Made by a program: the position numbers and the translations under genes | The notes under the pieces: model-generated | Database searches by the model: none | What the model saw: the letters and a program-made list of their open reading frames with translations, nothing else | What the model was told of the DNA's origin: nothing | Assembly (NCBI RefSeq): GCF_003710255.1 | Contig: NZ_RHIB01000001.1 | Span: forward strand, 310,001-374,000 | DNA: 64,000 nucleotides | Source: Alteribacter keqinensis | GTDB taxonomy: Bacteria; Bacillota; Bacilli; Bacillales; Salisediminibacteriaceae | Direction of reading: 5' to 3' | Shown: one piece after another, positions 25,236 through 34,788 of the stretch | How positions within the stretch are numbered: the stretch's first letter is position 1 | Layout: every line of letters begins with the position of its first letter

Positions 25236-25285
25236 AAGGGCATTTCAGGAGAGATGGGTTTATCCTTTCTGAAGTGCTCTTTTTG
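25236..25285 (+). terminator. Terminator after the yhaP-downstream small gene
   Basis: AGGGCATTTCAGGAG pairs, with several G-U pairs, to CTTTCTGAAGTGCTCT, followed by TTTTT. Confidence 0.65.
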
Positions 25286-25356
25286 TACTTGTGTCCCGAA
25301 CAGATGATCGCTTTTTATGATATAATGATGAAAAAATCGGGAAAGGGTGTTCGATA

Positions 25357-26592
25357 ATGGATATGATCCGTTTTATTCATTGTGCGGACCTGCACTTGGA
25401 CCGGCCCTATGAAACCTCTCAACTACCGGAGAAAATCGTAAACCGTTTAAAAAAGAGTGCCTATTATTCATTTGAAAAACTGATCAGCCAGGCAATTGAG
25501 AGAGAAGTGGATTTTGTTTTAATCAGTGGGGATTTATATGATCTTGAGCACCGGAGTCTGAAAGGACAGCTGTTTGTGAAGAAGCAGGCTGAACGGCTTT
25601 TAGCTGAAGGAATTTCTCTTTATATTGTTCATGGAAATCATGATCCTCTCACAGAAGGAACGAAGTCTGTTGCCCTGCCGGAAAATGTGACTGTTTTCGG
25701 GCCGAGGACAACCAGTGTTTTACATACCAATAAAGGGGTCCGGTTATACGGGTTCAGCTATGAGAATAGAAGTGTTACAGCTAACAGGATTGAAGAGTAC
25801 ATTAAGGAAAAAAGAGATGATGCAATGTTTCATATTGCCTTACTCCATGGCCAGGAACTTTCACAGCCTGAGCACGATCCTTACGCTCCTTTCAGATTAA
25901 AGGAACTGACAAACTCACCGTTTGACTACTGGGCTCTCGGACACATTCACAAGCGTCAGATTTTGAGCCGGGAGCCTTTGGTCGTTTACCCGGGGAATAT
26001 TCAGGGGGGGCATCGGAATGAAGAGGGACCTAAAGGGGCGTTTTATGTAGAGCTGACAAAACAGGGGGGAGAGCTCACCTTTCTTGATACCTCCGAAGTG
26101 GACTGGCACAATGTGACCCTTTCCATTGCAGGGGTGGATTCTGTTGAAGCGTTACTCTCCCTTGCTGAAGAGGCGTTGGATAAAGCAGTGGCCGAAGGGA
26201 AGTGCGGACTCGTACATTTGAGTTTTACAGGTTGCGGACCGTTGCACAGTGAGCTGAACGATCCGGCGGTAATGGAGGATTTTCTGGAAGAACTAAGAGG
26301 CGATGAAGAAACCCTCTTCGCCCCTTTTATCTGGGTTCAAACCTTCAGTTTGAAAACGAGTCCCGACATTGACCGTCAAAAGGCGAAGGAGCAGTCGGAT
26401 GTACTCGGTGATGTTCTGACTGTAATTGATGAGTATACTCTGGACGGTATTGAAGACGGGGTTCTCAGGGATCTCTACCGGCACAGAACCATCCGCAAGT
26501 ATCTGACCAGCCTGTCGGAGAAAGAAAAGGCAGAGCTTCTAGGTGAAACGGAGCAATGGCTCGTCTCCCGTCTATTAAAGGAGGAAGCATAA
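25357..26592 (+). CDS. yhaO: SbcD-like DNA repair exonuclease (YhaO)
   Basis: A 411-residue calcineurin-like metallophosphoesterase. The metal ligands are seen in CADLHLDRP, SGDLYD, HGNHDP, LLHGQ and GHIHK. With the SMC-like ATPase YhaN encoded next, it forms an SbcCD/Mre11-Rad50-like pair thought to act on DNA ends. The ATG at 25357 follows GAAAGGGTG; an ATG two codons later is also possible. YhaO's stop codon directly abuts the YhaN start. Confidence 0.9.
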   Translation: MDMIRFIHCADLHLDRPYETSQLPEKIVNRLKKSAYYSFEKLISQAIEREVDFVLISGDLYDLEHRSLKGQLFVKKQAERLLAEGISLYIVHGNHDPLTEGTKSVALPENVTVFGPRTTSVLHTNKGVRLYGFSYENRSVTANRIEEYIKEKRDDAMFHIALLHGQELSQPEHDPYAPFRLKELTNSPFDYWALGHIHKRQILSREPLVVYPGNIQGGHRNEEGPKGAFYVELTKQGGELTFLDTSEVDWHNVTLSIAGVDSVEALLSLAEEALDKAVAEGKCGLVHLSFTGCGPLHSELNDPAVMEDFLEELRGDEETLFAPFIWVQTFSLKTSPDIDRQKAKEQSDVLGDVLTVIDEYTLDGIEDGVLRDLYRHRTIRKYLTSLSEKEKAELLGETEQWLVSRLLKEEA

Positions 26593-29500
26593 GTGATAAT
26601 CAAAGAGATTAATGTCTACGGATTTGGAAAATGGACGAATGAGTCGTTCACTCTTGACCCTCATTTTCAGCTCGTTTACGGAGAAAATGAAGCTGGCAAA
26701 TCTACATTAATGTCATTTATCCAGGCTGTCTTTTTTGGCTTCCCAAAGAAAAGTGACCACCACAAATCATATGAGCCGCTTCATCACACAACTTACGGTG
26801 GATCTGTTGTGATCAGTACAAAAGAAGACGGCGATATTATGATTGAACGGGTTAGGAAAGGGAGAAAAAAAGGGGATGTGACTGTTAAATATTCGTCGGG
26901 AAAAACCGGGGGAGAAGATGACCTTCTGGAAATTCTGGACGGGTATACAGAACAGGTTTACCGTGGAATCTTTTCATTTGACCTCATGGGTCTGCAGGGG
27001 CTTGAAAAAATGAACGCCGAGGAAATCAACAGCTTTCTCTACGATACATCGATCAGTGGAGGACCTTCCCTTCTTTCAGGTGAAAAAGAGGCAGACGAGA
27101 AAATGCAGTCTCTATTTAAACCTAGAGGAAAAGTAACACCAGTCAATGTGACACTGAAAGACTTACAGAAGATCGAAAAGGAAGTCAACGAATGGAGAAG
27201 TAAGCTGGGCGGCTATGAAGAGATATCCGGAAAGGTTGAACTGGCGGAGAAAGAACTAAAAGAAACGGCAGGCATAAAAGAAAAGCTGGACTCGAAACAG
27301 GCAGAGCTTGATCGCCTGAAAAAGCTGCTTCCACTTTACGCTGACTATAAAATCATCCTGGCACAACGAAAAGGTAATGGGGAAATGACGTTTCCCGAAT
27401 CCGGGGTGAACCGTCTCGAGAGGTCGCTGAAAGAGAAAAAAGAGCTTGAGCTCCAGTTGACAGAACTCCATGAAAAAAAGAGCAAACTTGATGAACAGCG
27501 GAAAAACTGTCAGGAGAACCAATCTTCATATAATGTAAAAGAGGTAGAAGGAAAGGTCCGGCAGATGAACAAACAGGAGGGGCGTTATTCTGAACAGTTG
27601 CGCAATAAGCAAACGCTTTCGGAGAAAATTCCTCCTCTTATTAAACAAAAGAAGAGAATTGAAACTGACTGGGGCATAGAAGAGGAACGAATTTTTCTAC
27701 ACAGAGATACTACCCGTCAGTCAGAGGAAGAACTGATCCGGCTGAACCGTTTATTCACAGAAGCAGATCAGGAACTCGAACGTATTGAAAAGGAGAAAAT
27801 CCGGTTAGATGAAGACAGGAATCGCCTGGAGTATGAATTAACAGAATCAAACAAAAACCTTTTGAATGATCAGGATAAAAGGGAAATTGAGGGAAACTTG
27901 AAAACAGTTCAACATTACGAGGCCTTTAAGCCTCAGCTTTCCATGCTCCAGCACCGCCTTGAAGTCCTGAGAGGGCAGGGTTCCCCGAAGCAGCAAGATA
28001 ATCATAACCTCTCAATGCTTCTCTCCGTTATTGGTGGGTTACTTCTTCTGTCCGGTATCTGGACGATTTGGACAGGAAGCCTGTTTCCAGGAATACTGAC
28101 TTGTTTATTGGGAATCGTATCCATCGTTATTGGAGTAACGAGGTCAAAAAACAAAGCAGAGGGCACGCTGGAGATGGAGCTGGATCAGGTTCAAAAAGAA
28201 GTTTCCGGATGGATAGAAGTTGAAAATAAAGTAAACAACTGGCCTGTTTCTGACTGGAAAATAAAACTGACCTTACACGAACAGGCTCAGCATCAAAAAA
28301 ATCAAATAGAGAGAGAACTCCGGAACCTTAACCGGGTATGTAATGGACTGACAAACGAGAAAGAAAATTATCAGCAAAGAAGTAATGAAGCACTCGATGA
28401 GCTCCATCGCTGGGCTGTAACCTCAGGCTTTGACCCGGGATATACTGGTGAGCAGTATGAGGAGATGTTCGCCGATACAGTTAAATGGAAGTCACTCATG
28501 ATTGAAGAAGAGTCCGTTGAAAACGAACTGATGTCTGTAACGAAGCAGATTAACAGCTTTATAGAAGAAGTATCCAGCACAGCACGTCCTGTTGGTATTA
28601 TTCAACGCGACGAGCCTGGTGCCATGCTCTACGAACTTGATCAATGGGTTCGAAATCAAACTAAAATCACAGCTGTGCTATCTGACCTGGATAAGGAATA
28701 CAGCTCGCTGGCTGCAAGATCAGAAGCGATTCTAAGAAGGATTAAAAAAGAGGACGAAGAAATCACAAAGCTGTACGAGGAAGCAGGCGTCTCAACTGAG
28801 GAGAGCTTCAGGAAAAAAGAGGCCGAATGGAAGATGGAGAGACAGAAACAAGAGGAGGAACGGACCATACTGGCACAGATGAAAGCCATCTCTCATGCAG
28901 ACAGGCTGGAGAGTGACTGGAAACGGTGCGATGAAATCTCAATAACAATTGATGAAGAAATAGAGCAGGTGCTGGAGGAAAAAAAGCTTAACGAAGAACG
29001 GGCAAGGCAGCTGGTAGAAGATATTACAACGTACCGGCATTTGTTGAAGGAGCTTGAAGACGGACAGTCTTATGAAGATTGTCTCCAGCATTATGAAATG
29101 ACTCGTCAGAAGCTCTTATCCCTCAGCAAAGAATGGGCACGCTATGCACTGGCAAAAGATATTATTGATAAGACAAAACAGATCTATGAAGAAAAAAGGC
29201 AGCCTGCTGTGCTTAAAGGAGCGGAAAGCTACTTCAGACAGCTGACCGGGGGTAGGTATACAAAGCTTTTTGCACCTCTGGGAGAAGCGAAATTCATTGT
29301 TGAACGAGAGGATGGTGTCCGCTTCAGCCCTGGAGATTTAAGCCAGGGAACATGTGAGCTGTTATACTTGTCACTCCGTTTTTCTCTTGCAGAACAGTAT
29401 CAGCAAACGGAACGGTTCCCGATTATCATTGATGAAGCATTTGTGAACTTCGATGCTCTACGAAGAAAGCGCGTAATGGAAGCCGTAAAAAAAATATCAA

Positions 29501-29601
29501 CGAAGCATCAGGTTTTGTATTTTACATGTCACGATCATATGATCCAGGAGTCAGGGAGTATGAATAAGATTCTTCTTGGACAAACGGTCAGCCAAAGGTG
29601 A
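26593..29601 (+). CDS. yhaN: SMC/Rad50-like ATPase (YhaN)
   Basis: This protein of 1002 residues starts at GTG 26593, immediately after the yhaO stop and behind GGAGGAAGC. It has Walker A YGENEAGKST near residue 35, two long coiled-coil stretches rich in Glu/Lys, and a C-terminal DLSQGTCELLYLSLRFSLAEQ signature followed by Walker B IIIDEAFVNFD. A hydrophobic double segment near residues 474-515 (SVIGGLLLLSGIWTIW, LLGIVSIVIGV) suggests a membrane anchor in the middle of the coil; this is typical of YhaN and unlike Rad50. In B. subtilis yhaM, yhaN and yhaO are neighbours; here yhaM is 3.8 kb away. Confidence 0.9.
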   Translation: MIIKEINVYGFGKWTNESFTLDPHFQLVYGENEAGKSTLMSFIQAVFFGFPKKSDHHKSYEPLHHTTYGGSVVISTKEDGDIMIERVRKGRKKGDVTVKYSSGKTGGEDDLLEILDGYTEQVYRGIFSFDLMGLQGLEKMNAEEINSFLYDTSISGGPSLLSGEKEADEKMQSLFKPRGKVTPVNVTLKDLQKIEKEVNEWRSKLGGYEEISGKVELAEKELKETAGIKEKLDSKQAELDRLKKLLPLYADYKIILAQRKGNGEMTFPESGVNRLERSLKEKKELELQLTELHEKKSKLDEQRKNCQENQSSYNVKEVEGKVRQMNKQEGRYSEQLRNKQTLSEKIPPLIKQKKRIETDWGIEEERIFLHRDTTRQSEEELIRLNRLFTEADQELERIEKEKIRLDEDRNRLEYELTESNKNLLNDQDKREIEGNLKTVQHYEAFKPQLSMLQHRLEVLRGQGSPKQQDNHNLSMLLSVIGGLLLLSGIWTIWTGSLFPGILTCLLGIVSIVIGVTRSKNKAEGTLEMELDQVQKEVSGWIEVENKVNNWPVSDWKIKLTLHEQAQHQKNQIERELRNLNRVCNGLTNEKENYQQRSNEALDELHRWAVTSGFDPGYTGEQYEEMFADTVKWKSLMIEEESVENELMSVTKQINSFIEEVSSTARPVGIIQRDEPGAMLYELDQWVRNQTKITAVLSDLDKEYSSLAARSEAILRRIKKEDEEITKLYEEAGVSTEESFRKKEAEWKMERQKQEEERTILAQMKAISHADRLESDWKRCDEISITIDEEIEQVLEEKKLNEERARQLVEDITTYRHLLKELEDGQSYEDCLQHYEMTRQKLLSLSKEWARYALAKDIIDKTKQIYEEKRQPAVLKGAESYFRQLTGGRYTKLFAPLGEAKFIVEREDGVRFSPGDLSQGTCELLYLSLRFSLAEQYQQTERFPIIIDEAFVNFDALRRKRVMEAVKKISTKHQVLYFTCHDHMIQESGSMNKILLGQTVSQR

Positions 29602-29657
29602 TTTTTTCAAAAAGCTATTTCCGTATGCGCGGACACTTTCAGGTAAAATGTAGTGAG

Positions 29658-29778
29658 AACCTGAGTGGCCATGGTTTCCTGCGGTTGTGCCGGCAAGATT
29701 CCTCGCGTTTAAGTAAAGAGGAGTCCTGCCCGGCCCCAGGGGGTCTAGGGTACTACGGCTTCTATTACAGGCCAGGTT
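29658..29778. repeat. Decayed palindromic interspersed repeat after yhaN
   Basis: AACCT..GGCC at the left end pairs with GGCC AGGTT at the right. The inside contains GTTGTGCCGGCAAGATTCC and GAGGAGTCCTGCC, close to the segment order of the other copies. No gene is visible in 29602-30012; bases 29779-29924 hold only AT-rich sequence before the cssR promoter. Confidence 0.5.
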
Positions 29779-29924
29779 GCAATGAAGAGCAGTTAAGTTA
29801 AATCTCTTAATGAATTCACTTCAACTTAAGCCTGAAATCTTTAATTATGGCGACGACGGCCCCGTAATAAAACCTCTACATTTTTTCCTTAACCTCACAT
29901 ATTTGTACATATTCTCTGCCTTTC

Positions 29925-29954
29925 TTGTTCTTTCACCTGAAATTATTATAAAAT
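29925..29954 (+). promoter_or_regulatory. Probable sigma-A promoter of cssRS
   Basis: -35 TTGTTC and -10 TATAAA are 16 bases apart (or TAAAAT at 18). The region is AT-rich and about 60 bases before the cssR start. Confidence 0.5.
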
Positions 29955-30012
29955 AGCTACAACAGATGTGATTAGTTCAACTACAATACACCACTATTAA
30001 GGATGTGGACAT

Positions 30013-30684
30013 ATGGATAACTATAAAGTTTATTTAGTAGAAGATGAAAAGAATCTGGCAGAAGTCATTAAAGCGTATATGGAGAAAGAAGGCTGGGACG
30101 TTACAATTTTCCCGGACGGAAAGGAAGCCCATGACAACATTTCCAAAGCCCCGCACTTATGGGTTTTGGACATTATGCTGCCCGGGATGGACGGCTATCA
30201 GCTTCTTAAGGCAATTAAAGCGGATCAGGATACACCGGTAATCTTTATCTCTGCACGTGATAAAGATCTTGACCGTGTTCTTGGCCTTGAGCTTGGAAGC
30301 GATGATTACCTTGCAAAGCCGTTTATGCCTGAGGAACTTGTCATTCGTGCAAAAAAACTGTTAAAGCGCGTCTACCAGACTGAGGTACAGGAAGATAAAA
30401 AAATCGAACTCAACGGTTATACCATTGATACGAATTCAAGAACAGTGCATGACTACGAACAACAAATCGAATTGACGACGAAGGAAATGGATCTCATCAT
30501 TCTTCTTACGAGCAATGTAGGAAATGCGTTGTCCCGGGAAGACATCATTGAATATGTATGGGGAAGCGACTATTTCGGTTCTGAGCGGGCGGTGGACGAT
30601 GTAGTCCGGCGTGTACGTAAAAAGCTGCCGCGTATTCATGTTGAAACCCTTTATGGATACGGGTACAGGGTTCTGTCATCATGA
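30013..30684 (+). CDS. cssR: CssR-like response regulator
   Basis: An OmpR/PhoB-type regulator of 223 residues: receiver domain with VEDE acidic pocket, phospho-acceptor Asp53 in VLDIMLPGMDGY, SARD and LAKPF, then a winged-helix domain ending VDDVVRRVRKK and VETLYGYGYRVLSS. From memory the sequence resembles B. subtilis CssR over its whole length, including PHLWVLDIMLP and RVLGLELGS, better than other family members. CssR responds to secretion stress and induces htrA-type quality control proteases. The cssS start overlaps its stop by 4 bases. Confidence 0.8.
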   Translation: MDNYKVYLVEDEKNLAEVIKAYMEKEGWDVTIFPDGKEAHDNISKAPHLWVLDIMLPGMDGYQLLKAIKADQDTPVIFISARDKDLDRVLGLELGSDDYLAKPFMPEELVIRAKKLLKRVYQTEVQEDKKIELNGYTIDTNSRTVHDYEQQIELTTKEMDLIILLTSNVGNALSREDIIEYVWGSDYFGSERAVDDVVRRVRKKLPRIHVETLYGYGYRVLSS

Positions 30685-32030
30685 TCAAGCTCAATCTGAC
30701 ACAGCGGATTTGGTTCTCTTTTATAGCCATTATCCTGATGGTCGGGTTATTAATTGGAATTATTTATCCAATATCACTTAAAAGTACGCTCACCGAAGAG
30801 ACATACCGGATCATTGAACAGGAACAGGCCAGAGTTATGCGGCCTAATGGAGATTACCCGGCACCGGCAACGTCCGAAGCAGAATTTCTTGAGAGACGTG
30901 AAGCTGCCCGGTCTGTCGGTCACCTTGTCATTGGAGGCAACCAGCTTGGAAGGCGCTTTGGCGATCCTGTACCGACCGAAGTCCTTGTTGAAATGGGCCA
31001 GCGTGCTCAGGATGTGGAGCGCCGCGGAAGGTACGAACTGACATATAATGACGCGACATTGTTTTATGTTGTCTTTAAATCGTACAGGCCTGAAGGAGAG
31101 GAATACCATATTACGTATATGTGGGATACGTATCGTGACGAGATGGTGAACAGATTGTGGTCGCGACTGTTTTACATTATGGTTATGGCAGGGCTTCTGA
31201 GCCTGATTCCTGCATTCTGGCTGAAGAATTATTTGAAGGTTCCACTTACCAGCCTGGGTAATCACTTTGAACAAATTGCCGAGCGGAACTGGAAAGAGCC
31301 TTTTCATTGGGAAAGTGACGACGACTTTGAAAAGCTGTCCAATCAGTTTGAGTCCATGAGGCAGAACCTCATGAAATATGACCGTGCCCAGCGCACGTTT
31401 ATTCAGCACGCCTCTCATGAGTTGAAGACACCGATAATGGTAGTGAAAAGTTACGCTCAGTCTGTAAAGGACGGAATACTGCCACGGGAGAATATTCCTT
31501 CCACAATGGATGTGATTCTTGAAGAAAGCGAGCGTATGGAAAAAAGAGTCAAAGATATGCTGTATTACACAAAACTTGACTCATTAAAAGAAACGACGAT
31601 GGAAAAAGTGACCTTCCCGTTCGGATCTCTTGCCTACCAGATCCGTGAACGCTTTTTTGTCCAGCGGGAAGATGTGGACATCGTTGTTATTGGAGAAAAG
31701 GTCAATGTATATGGAGATAAGGAGCAGATTCAGATTCTCCTTGAAAATCTTGTAGAAAATGCTCTTCGATATGCAGAAACAATGATTGAAATCAGCGCCG
31801 AAGAAACAGAAGATAAAATTATTCTCCGTGTAACAAATGACGGAGAAAAGATTCCTGAAAAAGAATTGGAGCATCTTTTTGCCCCCTTCAGAAAAGGGAA
31901 TAAAGGTCAGTTCGGACTCGGTCTTGCTATAGTAAAAAGTATTGCTGAGCTTCATAAAGGTGAATCTTACGTAAGAAACACGGACAGCGGGGTTTGTTTT
32001 TCCATTCATCTGCCTATAAATAATAAATAG
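30681..32030 (+). CDS. cssS: CssS-like sensor histidine kinase
   Basis: This 449-residue kinase has two membrane helices (about residues 10-31 and 156-176) bounding an extracytoplasmic sensor of about 125 residues, a HAMP-like linker, the H-box HASHELKTPIM with phospho-acceptor His246, an N-box LLENLVENALRYA and the G-box GQFGLGLAIVKSI. The extracytoplasmic part starts with TEETYRIIEQEQ, comparable to B. subtilis CssS. It is coupled with cssR and followed 37 bases later by an MFS gene. The call rests on paired similarity; another cell-envelope system is possible. Confidence 0.78.
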   Translation: MIKLNLTQRIWFSFIAIILMVGLLIGIIYPISLKSTLTEETYRIIEQEQARVMRPNGDYPAPATSEAEFLERREAARSVGHLVIGGNQLGRRFGDPVPTEVLVEMGQRAQDVERRGRYELTYNDATLFYVVFKSYRPEGEEYHITYMWDTYRDEMVNRLWSRLFYIMVMAGLLSLIPAFWLKNYLKVPLTSLGNHFEQIAERNWKEPFHWESDDDFEKLSNQFESMRQNLMKYDRAQRTFIQHASHELKTPIMVVKSYAQSVKDGILPRENIPSTMDVILEESERMEKRVKDMLYYTKLDSLKETTMEKVTFPFGSLAYQIRERFFVQREDVDIVVIGEKVNVYGDKEQIQILLENLVENALRYAETMIEISAEETEDKIILRVTNDGEKIPEKELEHLFAPFRKGNKGQFGLGLAIVKSIAELHKGESYVRNTDSGVCFSIHLPINNK

Positions 32031-32067
32031 TTAACTAACGCCTGAGGCGCTGAAATGAGTGAATATC

Positions 32068-33288
32068 ATGAGTGTTTCCGAAAAGAAGCGTAAAAAAGCG
32101 TTTCTGCTTCTTATGATAAATATGTTTGTTGTAATGATGGGGATCGGGCTAGTTATTCCGATCCTCCCTTATTATGTGGAGTCTTTTGGAGCCGGTTCAA
32201 TAGAGTTGGGAATGCTTATAGCTCTGTTTGCATTTATGCAGTTTCTTCTTGCCCCGTTCTGGGGAAAACTATCAGATAAAATTGGCAGGAAACCTCTGAT
32301 TGCCATAGGAATGTTTGGGTTTGCAGCAGCAGAATTTATCTTTGCATTTGCTACCCAAATGTGGATGCTCTATCTCTCCCGGATGATTGCAGGAACATTC
32401 GGAGCTGCTGTTATCCCAACAGCGATGGCGTACGTGGCTGATACAACAACTGAAGAACGAAGAAGTAAAGGTATGGGACTTCTCGGAATGGCGATGGCTC
32501 TGGGGATTGTATTTGGACCGGGTATCGGCGGATGGCTGGCTGAGATCAGCCTTGCAACACCGTTTTTATTTGCCGGAATTGCAGCATCAATTGCCGGACT
32601 TTTTTCAATCCTGTTTCTGCCGGAATCCCACCCCGCAGAAAAACGTAAAACAGAGGATACAGGTCTGAAAACAAACCAGTTTCAGGATATGTGGCAAGCT
32701 TTAAGAAGCCCGGCAGGCTTTCTGATTGCTTTGGTTTTCGCATTAAGTTTCGGCCTTGCTAATTTTCAGACCGTGTTTGGTATGTATGCGTTAGAGCGCT
32801 TCTCTTATAATCCTGCCGAGGTGGGAACGATCGTAATGATTGTAGGGCTGGTCGGAGCTGTTGCCCAGGGAGGCTTGATAGGAAGTCTTAGTAAGCGTTT
32901 TGGTGACGAACGTGTGGCACTCGGTTCACTCCTTTTAAGCGGGGCTGGATTTATTCTTATGGGACTTGCCTTTAACTATGCCACCCTGATTTTGACAACG
33001 TGCCTGTTTTTCCTGGGGAATTCTCTGCTCCGTCCATCTGTAAATGCGATGATTTCAAAACTTGCGGGAAGCAAGCAGGGACTGATTATGGGAGTAAATA
33101 ATTCATTTGTAAGCCTTGGAAATGTTGCAGGTGCACTGATTGCCGGTAATTTTTTCGCGTGGAATATGTTTTTGCCGTTCGGGCTCGGTGCATTTGTCAT
33201 GTTCTCTGCATTCGCGGCAACGCTTCTATGGCTTGGCAGCAGGCAGGAAAACACTGAGGTTATTAATCACGAGGCGAAATCTCATTAA
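32068..33288 (+). CDS. MFS transporter, DHA1 drug-efflux type
   Basis: A 406-residue protein with 12 predicted membrane segments. The loop 2-3 motif A is FWGKLSDKIGRKP and the segment AYVADTTTEERRSKGMG follows helix 4; GPGIGGWL in helix 5 fits the antiporter motif C of drug exporters. I prefer the ATG at 32068; a GTG at 32059 is in frame, and neither has a strong ribosome site. It lies directly after cssS in the same direction, so they may be co-transcribed. The substrate is unknown. Confidence 0.85.
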   Translation: MSVSEKKRKKAFLLLMINMFVVMMGIGLVIPILPYYVESFGAGSIELGMLIALFAFMQFLLAPFWGKLSDKIGRKPLIAIGMFGFAAAEFIFAFATQMWMLYLSRMIAGTFGAAVIPTAMAYVADTTTEERRSKGMGLLGMAMALGIVFGPGIGGWLAEISLATPFLFAGIAASIAGLFSILFLPESHPAEKRKTEDTGLKTNQFQDMWQALRSPAGFLIALVFALSFGLANFQTVFGMYALERFSYNPAEVGTIVMIVGLVGAVAQGGLIGSLSKRFGDERVALGSLLLSGAGFILMGLAFNYATLILTTCLFFLGNSLLRPSVNAMISKLAGSKQGLIMGVNNSFVSLGNVAGALIAGNFFAWNMFLPFGLGAFVMFSAFAATLLWLGSRQENTEVINHEAKSH

Positions 33289-33301
33289 ACGATAGTCCGT
33301 T

Positions 33302-33349
33302 ACATGTTCTGCACCTGAAACCAGCAGCTGCTGGACATAGAACACATGT
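33302..33349. repeat. Nested palindrome between the MFS gene and yhaM
   Basis: A perfect 14-bp palindrome, CCAGCAGCTGCTGG, is flanked by ACATGTTCT and AGAACACATGT, which also pair. It could be a terminator without T-run or a protein-binding site at the yhaM promoter. Confidence 0.45.
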
Positions 33350-33360
33350 TTGAAGAAATA

Positions 33361-33369
33361 TGCTATACT
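33361..33369 (+). promoter_or_regulatory. Extended -10 promoter of yhaM
   Basis: TGCTATACT is an extended -10 (TGN plus TATACT). No good -35 is visible 17 bases upstream. It is 40 bases before the start codon. Confidence 0.4.
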
Positions 33370-33408
33370 TGTCAAAAAAAGAGACGATACATGGAGAGGG
33401 AGGAGAAG

Positions 33409-34368
33409 ATGAAAAAAGGAATTAAGCACCATAAAATTGGGGAACCGGTAGAATCCTACCTGCTGATTAAAAGTTCAAAAAAAGGGGTGGCGAGTAACGG
33501 GAAGCCGTTTCTTACACTCATGCTTGCAGACCAAAGTGGAGAAATTGAAGCGAAGCTGTGGGGCTGTTCACCTGAAGATGAAGAACTTTTCATCGGTAAA
33601 GCAATTGTACATATCCATGGAGAAGTAAACGAATACCGGGGAAACCGCCAGCTGAAAATTAAAGCAATCCGGCCGACTTCCGATATGGATCAGGTTAATA
33701 CGGCGGACTTTTTGCAATCAGCTCCTCTGCCACCGAATGAAATGCTGGAGAGGATTAACCAGTACCTGTTTGAGATGACGAACCCAAAAATCCAGCGAAT
33801 TACCAGGCACCTTATGAAGAAGCATCAAAAATCATTTATGGAAGCCCCGGCAGCTACAAAAAATCATCACGAATATGTATCAGGGCTTGCTTATCATGTT
33901 GTATGTATGCTCGATCTGGCAAAATCCATTTCTGCCCTTTACCCTACACTTGATACGGATCTTCTGTATTCAGGTGTTATCCTCCACGACCTCGGGAAAG
34001 TTCATGAACTTTCCGGACCTGTCGCTACCGAGTATACAAAAGAAGGGAAGCTTCTCGGTCATATTTCAATTGTAGTAAATGAGATTGCAGAGGCTGCAAA
34101 AGAACTGGAGATTGAAGGCGAAGAAGTACTAACCCTTCAGCATGTGGTATTGAGTCATCATGGCAAAGGAGAATGGGGAAGCCCCAAACCGCCTCTGATC
34201 AGAGAAGCGGAAATTCTCCACCATATTGACAACCTGGATGCGAAGATGAATATGATGGACAGAGCTCTTGAAGGCGTTCAGCCCGGAGAGTTCAGTGATC
34301 GAATCTTTCCTATGGACAACCGCACGTTCTACAAGCCATTGTTTCATGACAAACCTCTGGACTTATAA
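33409..34368 (+). CDS. yhaM: 3'-5' exoribonuclease YhaM
   Basis: This protein of 319 residues has an N-terminal OB-fold ([22 protein letters not shown]) and a C-terminal HD domain with [16 protein letters not shown], the metal-binding [22 protein letters not shown] and HHIDNLDAK. YhaM degrades RNA, and single-stranded DNA, from the 3' end. I start at the ATG at 33409 behind GGGAGGAG, which matches the N-terminus of the family; the longer upstream frame lacks support. A strong terminator follows. Confidence 0.94.
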   Translation: MKKGIKHHKIGEPVESYLLIKSSKKGVASNGKPFLTLMLADQSGEIEAKLWGCSPEDEELFIGKAIVHIHGEVNEYRGNRQLKIKAIRPTSDMDQVNTADFLQSAPLPPNEMLERINQYLFEMTNPKIQRITRHLMKKHQKSFMEAPAATKNHHEYVSGLAYHVVCMLDLAKSISALYPTLDTDLLYSGVILHDLGKVHELSGPVATEYTKEGKLLGHISIVVNEIAEAAKELEIEGEEVLTLQHVVLSHHGKGEWGSPKPPLIREAEILHHIDNLDAKMNMMDRALEGVQPGEFSDRIFPMDNRTFYKPLFHDKPLDL

Positions 34369-34379
34369 AAAGAAGCCAT

Positions 34380-34413
34380 CCCCTTACAGCAGTTGCTGTA
34401 AGGGGGTATTTTT
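34380..34413 (+). terminator. Rho-independent terminator after yhaM
   Basis: CCCCTTACAGC and GCTGTAAGGGG form a perfect 11-bp stem with a 4-base loop, followed by GTATTTTT. Confidence 0.85.
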
Positions 34414-34462
34414 ATGTGGAAAGAGGATGTTGGGAGGAGTCCAAGATTAATGAAGGCAAGGT

Positions 34463-34600
34463 GATGAACAAACTTCGGGAGACGATGAACAATTTGTGCA
34501 AGGTGATGAAGAACGTCGGGGAGCCCAAGGTCAAGGATCCTAGTTGACGATCAAAGCTGCCAAACGTTCAATAAAGGGAGGAAGTCGATGAACAACGTGT
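34463..34600. repeat. Degenerate 21-bp tandem array (array 3, core GATGAACAA)
   Basis: Clear units begin at 34463, 34484 and 34505, each 21 bp and starting GATGAASAA. Decayed units continue (GGTCAAGGA near 34529, GATCAAAG at 34549), and GATGAACAA recurs exactly at 34587. The array begins about 50 bases after the yhaM terminator. The remaining spacer up to 34788 contains nothing recognisable. Confidence 0.65.
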
Positions 34601-34788
34601 CTAAACTGATCCCACACCAAACCTCATGTACTCTGCTCCATTAATTGAACCCCCTCGCACTCTATTTATCGCTTCTGGCACAGACCAAGGCGTCTGGCGA
34701 ATGAGTTCCGAGAACCCGCTTCATTCCACACAAAAAACGAACGTGACAACAGTCCGTCCGTCTGGTTAATTATAGGATTTTCTCAGAT

